Shown one piece after another: positions 57,991 through 64,000 of a DNA stretch of 64,000 nt (position 1 is the first letter of the stretch; every line of letters starts with the position of its first letter). The stretch is taken from contig NC_071391.1 in NCBI RefSeq assembly GCF_022682495.2, positions 39,780,498 through 39,844,497 on the forward strand, written 5' to 3'. Origin of the DNA: Desmodus rotundus. Taxonomy: Eukaryota > Chordata > Mammalia > Chiroptera > Phyllostomidae. The notes under the pieces were generated by a model. The model searched no databases. It was not told where the DNA came from and saw only the letters and a list, made by a program, of their open reading frames with translations. The position numbers and the translations under genes are program-made.

Positions 57991-59080
57991 TCTACAGAGT
58001 GCTCAGGTCAGACCTAGTTAATGTGGGAGGGAGAACCACAAAAGAGCCTGAATACCAGTAGGCAAAATCACTGGGACCATCTTGGAAGCTGGCTACCGCA
58101 TAGATGTGGGGGAATCCAGACTCCACCATTTGCTTGTCTATGAGCTAATATTTATCTTACAAAACTGCTATAAGGCTTAGACGAAAAACTTATGTATGTG
58201 AGACACAGCATCATGGTATCTGGCCATTGTTGAGGTTTGGCTGATATGGCAGTTTTGTACGGTGTCAATTTAGCTAAGCTGGAATTTAGTTTCCCAAATT
58301 TCCCTTCCCAGTCTGCTTCCAGGATAGGGATGGCCACAAGAGAAATGTGTGTAAAATTTGGAAGGAGCAAGTGAAGCCACCCTTGTGCTCTGGTGGTTGA
58401 TACAGAACACCAGGTGCCAGCTGCAGACTGTAAACTGGTTATGATCTGCTGGCGCACATTGTTGGCAAAGAGCAGCAACCAGACCCCAGTTCCTCCAGCT
58501 CCCATCACATCTCTTACTTCATCTTCTCCAAGTGCAGGGGCAGTGCATATATGGGGAAAGGACATCAACTTCTGCAGATAACTTGCAACGCAATGTGATA
58601 GCTATGGGTTCCATTTGCCCCATGAGTTCCAGTTTGTCCCTGTGGGCTCTAGTTTGTCCTCACTCTCCCCTAATTCAACCCAACTTTTCTTCCTGATTGC
58701 TAGACATGATGACCTATCCATTTCAGGCTCATTCCTGAATGCAGAGATAACACAGACTTCCACAGACGTCTTCACCAACATGCTTTGTGGTCCCTGGTTA
58801 GTCACTTTTCTCTCATCCTACATCCATCTCCGTTCAGACCTTTTCTTCCTTAGCTTCTCCTGCAGTTGCGATGTATACAATCCCTATAGTAAATCCTGTA
58901 TTCCACAAAGGTGCTGCTTCCCTGGTCAGCCCCTAACTCATATTGATACTGGTTAAGGTAGATACGGCTGACAAAAACATATGTGCTCTGTTGGCTTTGG
59001 AACGGGAGTGGGCAGGAGCAAAAATGGGCTCAAGTGAAGGCTTGAAGGACAGTGTGGGAATTGTTATTTAAGGTTAGTGG
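57991..59080. other. Upstream flank, unassigned
   Basis: Some blocks look repeat-derived (58215-58460), but no family is certain. Open frames up to 138 codons show no recognisable domain. Confidence 0.35.
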
Positions 59081-59084
59081 TATG

Positions 59085-59555
59085 AGTTGGATTATGTTCC
59101 CCCCCCAAATTCATATGTTTAAGTCCTAACCCCAGTACCTCTGAAAGTGATCTTATTCGGAGATAGTCTTCATAGAGGTAATCTGATTAAAATAAAGTCA
59201 TTAGAATGGGTGCTAATTCAATATGACTGGAGTCCTGATAAAAGAGGAAATTCAGACATAAAACACGCATGCAGGGAGAAAGACACGTGAACATAAAAGG
59301 CAGAGGTCAGGTGATGGGTCTTTAAGCCAAGGAATCCTGCGACTGCCAGCAAACGACCAGAAGCTAGGAGAGAGGAATGAAATGAATTCTCCCTCACAGC
59401 TTAGAAGGAACCAACACTACCGACACCTTGGTCTTGGACGTCTAGCCTCCAGAACTGTGAGACAATAGCTTTCTGCTCTTTAAACCACCCAGTTCTGTTG
59501 TATAAGCCTCCCAGTTTGGGGCACCATATTATGGCACCGCTAACAAATTAATAGG
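59085..59555 (+). mobile_element. MaLR (ERVL-MaLR) LTR
   Basis: Contains AAATTCATATGTTTAAGTCC, AGAACTGTGAGACAATAGC and GCACCGCTAACAAATTAATA, the start, late part and end of the MST/MLT1-type LTR group. Confidence 0.8.
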
Positions 59556-59784
59556 GTTGGACAAAAGGTGGCCCGCGTTACATAGTGGCAGGAAGCTTGG
59601 CAGCAGTGGTGCCTGAGGTAATATTCAAGGTGGAAAGGGCATCTAATGAAAAATAGAGAGGATACTTAATGATCTTGTATATGTGGCTAAGGAGATTTTC
59701 AGTCAGAATGTTCCAATTGCCATTGGCTTCTATTTGTCTAAGACAAAGTACAAGAAGGGAGTTGAATTAAAGAAAAACTTGTTC

Positions 59785-59998
59785 ACACTGGCTGGTGTGG
59801 CTCAGTGGATTGAGCATGAGCCTGCGGACCGAAGGGTTGCTGGTTCGATTTCCTGTCAGGGCACAACAGGGTTGCAGGCCAGGTCCCCAGTTGGAGGTGT
59901 ACAAGAGGCAACCCATCACATCAATGTTTCTCCCCGACTCTTTCTCCCCCTCCTTTCCCCTCCCTCTAAAAATGAATAAATAAAATCTTTTAAAAAGA
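59785..59998 (+). mobile_element. Ves SINE
   Basis: Flanked by AACTTGTTCA and AAATTGTTCA. B box GGTTCGATTTC. Confidence 0.92.
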
Positions 59999-60069
59999 AA
60001 AAAAAGAAATTGTTCAATTTCAAGCAGAATTTAGAGGGACTATAAAGGAGCCAAGAATTGTTAGATTCA

Positions 60070-60315
60070 GCCCTGGCCAGTGTAGCTCATTTGGTTGGAG
60101 GAGCATCATCCCATGAACCAAAAGGTCGCAGGTTCGATTCCCAGCTGGGGTACATGCCTGGGTTGTGGGTTCAGGCTCCATTGGTTGTGTACAAGAGACA
60201 ACCCCTTGATGTTTCTCTCTCACATCAATATTCCCTTCTCTCTCTCTCCCCCTCCCTACCCCTCTCTCTAAAATCAATAAACATGTCCTTGATTGAGGAT
60301 TACAAAAAAAAAAAA
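60070..60315 (+). mobile_element. Ves-related SINE, second subtype
   Basis: Head with TTGGTTGGAGGAGCATCATC; tail AATCAATAAACATGTCCTTG. Flanks AAGAATTGTTAGATTCA and AAGAATTGCTAGGCTCA are a worn duplication. Confidence 0.9.
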
Positions 60316-61079
60316 AGAATTGCTAGGCTCAAAAATAAAACTGTTTCTAATCCCCAGTCTCTCCCAGTTTGAGATTCTCAAAGCTGGATGTGGACTAATA
60401 GAAAAGATTAAATTTAGCACACTCCAATTAATTAATTAATATGGCCTCTGGGTAAAAATTACTTCAAGTTTTTTTTCAGCTCAGGAGACAGATGTAAGAC
60501 TGAAGGGTACTCTGTGATTTTAAGAGCATTACCTCAGAGTATCTTGATTCTTAGCCCAAGGAAGAGAGTTGATTGTCTTAGGACATTTTAGGATTTGGCT
60601 TGTATCTAATAGAGTAAACCTAAATACAATGAACAGGAAACCCACAACAGTGTTAAAAGAATCGTATCAGTGTAAGCACTGTCAACTTGGGCTAAAAAGA
60701 ACAGAGATAATTCAAAATGAAAAGAGGCCTTGGGACATCCAACTTTATGTGAAAAAGAAACAGACTGGAAAAGCAACTCACTGAAAACACAAACCATCTC
60801 TTCTAGAAAAGAAAGAATGACTGAGCGCAGAGCCAAAGGCCCGGAGGGAAGAGCCGACAGACACTCCCATGGAGTAGGACGGGGCCTCAGTCAAGGAACT
60901 AGAGGCATGTACCTGCATAGATTTCGGAATTGCTGTGGATCAGTGACAGCTGTGTGTCTCTCATCCCTCTTCCGTCACTTTTTTAAATGGGCGTCTTTAT
61001 CGTTGTTATTCTGTCCCTGTATTACCAGTACATGGTGGCCAGTGTGCAAGAAGGAGTTGACATAGCAGGCCTGACTGTT

Positions 61080-61595
61080 TATCCTTAGAAAGTTCTGCCT
61101 ATGAGATTGGCCTTTGGCTGGCAACTGGGAACCTAGATTTCAGGAAGGTTCCCACCATTAACTGATAAGAGTAACTTTCTATGCCTAAATGGTTTATACA
61201 AATGATATGGTCTATGCTGAACACTTGTCTTCCTTCTGGGAGTCTGTGATTTGAGTACATGTCAGGCAAAGGCTGTGTACGTGACTATCCTTCGAAAGAA
61301 ACCCCGAGTCTCTCAGGCATTTCTCTGGTTGACAGCATCCTACATGTGATTTCACAACTCCTTTAGGGGGAAATTAAGCATGTCTTTGTTATTACACTGG
61401 AAGAAGACTCTGGAAACTTCACCTGGCCTTCTCTGGATATTGCCCCCATTGCCTTTTCCTTTTGCTGATTTTTCACTGTATCCTTTTGTCGTAATAAACC
61501 TTAGTCATGAGACGACTATCTGCTGAGTTATGTGGGTCCTCCTAGTGAATCATCAAACCTGGTGGTGGTCTCAGGGACCCTCAACACAGGCAGGG
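61080..61595 (+). repeat. ERVL-type LTR
   Basis: Late part GTCGTAATAAACCTTAGTCA, GAGTTATGTGGGTCCTCCTA and CAAACCTGGTGGTGGTCTCA is typical of ERVL-class LTRs, including the polyadenylation region. Left border uncertain. Confidence 0.6.
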
Positions 61596-61729
61596 AAGGA
61601 CAAATAGCTTGTCTCTTCAATTCACAGTTTTCAGATGAACAAGAGTTGCAGTCAAGGAGCTTCATCCACCGGAACCCAATTTTGATGAGATCCTGGACTT
61701 CAAGTCAATTCCATGCAAGGTACATGAAT

Positions 61730-62340
61730 TATGGTAGCTGGGGTGGGGTCGTCTCCAAGATGGCTCTCATTAACTCTGTCCCTCCCTATAGATCCATGCT
61801 GCGTGGTATACCAAGAGGTGAAGTCTAATTCCCCTCTTCTTCGATATGAGCTGGACTTCCTGTCATGTGGCAGGAGTGACAGCCTGGGACTTCTAAGGCC
61901 AAGTCATAAAAAGCTTTACAGTTTTCACCCAGATTTCTTGGGATTCCTACTCTTTGAACCTTGCAGCCATGCTGTGAGAAGTTGGGATTTCCACATGGAG
62001 AGAGAACAATGCTGGCCAGACGCCAGCCGTTTCAACCATACCAGCCCAGACATCGCCCATGTGAGTGAAAGAGCCATCGTGGACATTCCAGTCCCAGCAG
62101 ATACTATATGGAGGAGAACCAAAACTCCAGACACATTTTCCCATTCAAGCTGTCCCTGCCATCTCCACCCATTCGAGCCAACCCAGCTAAAGCCACACAC
62201 ATTGGGAAGCAAAGACAAACTGTCCCCTCTGGGCCCTGCCCAAACTTCCCACCTACTGAATCATGAGCGTAATAAAATGGTTCTTTTATGCCGCTAAGTT
62301 TTGAGTGGTGTGTTATGTAGCACTAGGTAACCGAGCAGCA
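61730..62340 (+). repeat. MLT1-like MaLR LTR
   Basis: CCATGTGAGTGAAAGAGCCA, the AATAAAATGGTTCTTTTATG signal area and GCCGCTAAGTTTTGAGTGGT then CTAGGTAACCGAGCAG follow MLT1 order. A 188-codon frame through it is fortuitous. Confidence 0.7.
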
Positions 62341-62969
62341 GTGGAGAGGTAATGTTTCCATCCCCTAACCACCAAAGACGATCCTGGCTTAGCCTACTCA
62401 GGCCCCTCCCCTCCCCCGCCTTCCAGGGAGAGTCCTACCTGCCCAAACCAGTTCTTGAGCTGTTTTCTTTTTTCTTTTCTTTTTTTTTTTAATGGAGAAT
62501 TAGGAAGAATTAGGAAGAAAAGAAGAGGGTGTGAAGACCACAAGGCAGAGCTTTTTAGGGCAGTTGTTGAGAAGAAAGAAAAAGCAGCCATAGACTGTAA
62601 ATGCCAAAGATGGGAAAGGGGGCATTCTAGGCGAGCTCGTGGGAGACTACACAGCTCCATTGTGTTTGAAGGTACGGATAAAGGTCTTGAAGTGTTTTTA
62701 AATTCTTTTTGGCTGGGTGGCCTACGTTCTTTCATTCAGGACCAGCTTAGTCGTGGCTAACATCTATGGCTTTCTAAGTAAGGGTTACAAATAAATGGCA
62801 TGACCTTCCTCTGTGGACGGCATTTCAGGCCATCCTGTCTTTTTCTGCTCGGTAATGCAGAGGAAAAGCATGCATGGGCCGACAGGAGAGTGTGTGCCAC
62901 TCCGCCGGGGACAGGCAGGCCTGCAAATGAGGAGTGACGATGGGTCTGAGTCCTGAAGAGTGAGTTGCA

Positions 62970-63181
62970 CCCTGGCTGGTGTAGCTCAGTGGATTAAGTG
63001 TCAGCCTGTGACCCAAAGGGTCACTGGTTTGATTCCCAGTCAGGGCACATGCCTGGGTTGCAGGCCAGGTCCCCAGTGGGGGGCACGCAAGAGGCAACCA
63101 CATATTGATGTTTCTCGCCCTCTCTTCTCCCTCCTTTCCCCTCTATCTAAGAATAAATAAATAAAATATTTTTAAAAAAAA
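62970..63181 (+). mobile_element. Ves SINE with exact duplication
   Basis: AGTGAGTTGCA lies directly before the head and directly after the A-rich tail, an exact 11-bp target-site duplication. Probably one of the younger copies here. Confidence 0.95.
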
Positions 63182-63192
63182 AGTGAGTTGCA

Positions 63193-64000
63193 GTTCACTG
63201 GGCAAAAAATGAAGGAAGAACCTCACAGACAGAAAGAACAGCCTGGACAGAACATGGTTTAGTCAAGAAAGCCAAGTGAAGGCCAGTGTGACTCTCCAGT
63301 GGACAACGATGGCACGTGCCCTGAGATGGGAGGACAAATGGAAGAGGTCAGCATCTGAGGCCTAATAAGACAGGAGCACCAGGTCTGTTGGTTAGCTCTG
63401 CAGAGCCCTTATCTCCGCCTGAAAGTCTGAAATACCCTGTAATCAGTGGGCACAATCAGGCAGCAAGAAGCAGAAATGCTGAACGATTGTGCCTGAAGTC
63501 AGCAGATGTGGGAGTGGTGTCCCCGACACTGGCCACTCAGCAGCTGCTAGCATCTTCATTACTGCCATTACCCTATAGCTTTCCCGGGGAACAAGAGGAA
63601 GCTTCTGGTTCCACAGGAACTTTCATAAGCAGGTCCTAGGGTTTAAGCAGAGCCTCAGGGAGTCAGGGCTGCCTCCTGTCCTCAGAGCCAGGTGAAATTG
63701 CAGTCTCCTCATTGGGCAAAAACAACAGTCCTGTCTGCCTCACAGGGTGGGTTACTGTGAGGAACAAATGAGAGAACAGCTGTGAAAGCACCATCACTAA
63801 AACCCATCCAAACAGGGGAGGCAGTGGTGATGAACAAGAAGGAGGAGAATAATAATAATAATAATAGAGTTCTGATGCCAACAAGGATAGAAGTCCTGAA
63901 GCCCTAGGGGTGGGTGGTTTGCTCAGGGTGCAAGAGCAGCAAAATCTGACCTTGTAATTATAAGAACTGTGTGACAGGCCTGACTCTGCTAGCCTCTCAG
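63193..64000. other. Right edge: MIR and (AAT)n, otherwise unassigned
   Basis: A minus-strand MIR lies at about 63680-63830 (GTGAGGAACAAATGAGAGAA) and an (AAT)n run at 63849-63866. No gene seen. Confidence 0.5.

Noticed and set aside
58152..58568. A 138-codon minus-strand frame
   Set aside because: No recognisable domain or splice context; composition not gene-like.
61731..62297. A 188-codon + strand frame
   Set aside because: It lies within an old MLT1-like LTR and shows no known domain.
7531..63181. tRNA genes suggested by A and B box matches
   Set aside because: They are heads of Ves SINEs; no intact cloverleaf with anticodon arm and discriminator end was seen.
1..64000. CRISPR arrays, operons or other prokaryotic systems
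   Set aside because: Spliced exons and mammalian SINEs and LINEs show a vertebrate genome. Tandem repeats here are microsatellites without spacers.
56351..64000. 3' end of a neighbouring gene upstream of SWAP70 (WEE1 is expected by mammalian synteny)
   Set aside because: No recognisable exon or 3' UTR was found; the neighbour must lie beyond the right edge.

Overview
This is a mammalian nuclear genome window: long AT-rich introns, spliced exons with GT/AG borders, a CpG-island promoter and dense interspersed repeats. At least 18 tRNA-derived SINEs of the bat Ves type (head close to CCCTGGCTGGTGTGGCTCAG) point to a bat, most likely of Yangochiroptera. That lineage call is inference from remembered repeat families, not from a database search.

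The only protein-coding gene I can support is the 5' part of SWAP70 on the minus strand. Seven exons encode residues 1-360 in one continuous frame: the EF-hand-like N-terminal region, the PH domain with the paired arginines that bind PIP3, and the start of the coiled coil. Exon 1 lies in a CpG island at about 55.24-56.35 kb. Exons 2-7 lie at 31.1, 19.3, 8.5, 6.7, 5.45 and 3.0 kb, and the remaining 3' exons are beyond the left edge. Introns 1-3 are long (24.6, 11.7 and 10.6 kb) and introns 4-6 are short (1.1-2.3 kb).

Region by region: 1-8.6 kb holds exons 7-4 with an ERV LTR and two Ves SINEs. 8.6-19.2 kb (intron 3) has L2, MER5A and MIR fossils, a TC/AC microsatellite and an internally deleted mariner set inside a MIR. 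19.4-31.1 kb (intron 2) has Ves SINEs, a target-site-duplication-bounded 2.05 kb LINE that carries only ORF1, and older L1 pieces. 31.2-55.8 kb (intron 1) has a mariner-like MITE, two related LTRs, a second copy of the ORF1-only LINE carrying its own hAT-like insertion, a Tigger element with a G-rich tandem insert, and a pair of perfect back-to-back hairpins. 56.3-64 kb, upstream of the gene, shows no exon and is mostly old LTRs and Ves SINEs.

The most notable structures are the two same-length ORF1-only LINE copies, the twin hairpins near 43.2 kb, the deleted mariner, and the strong skew of Ves SINEs to the strand opposite SWAP70. All other long open frames are chance frames, repeats, or exon read-through.
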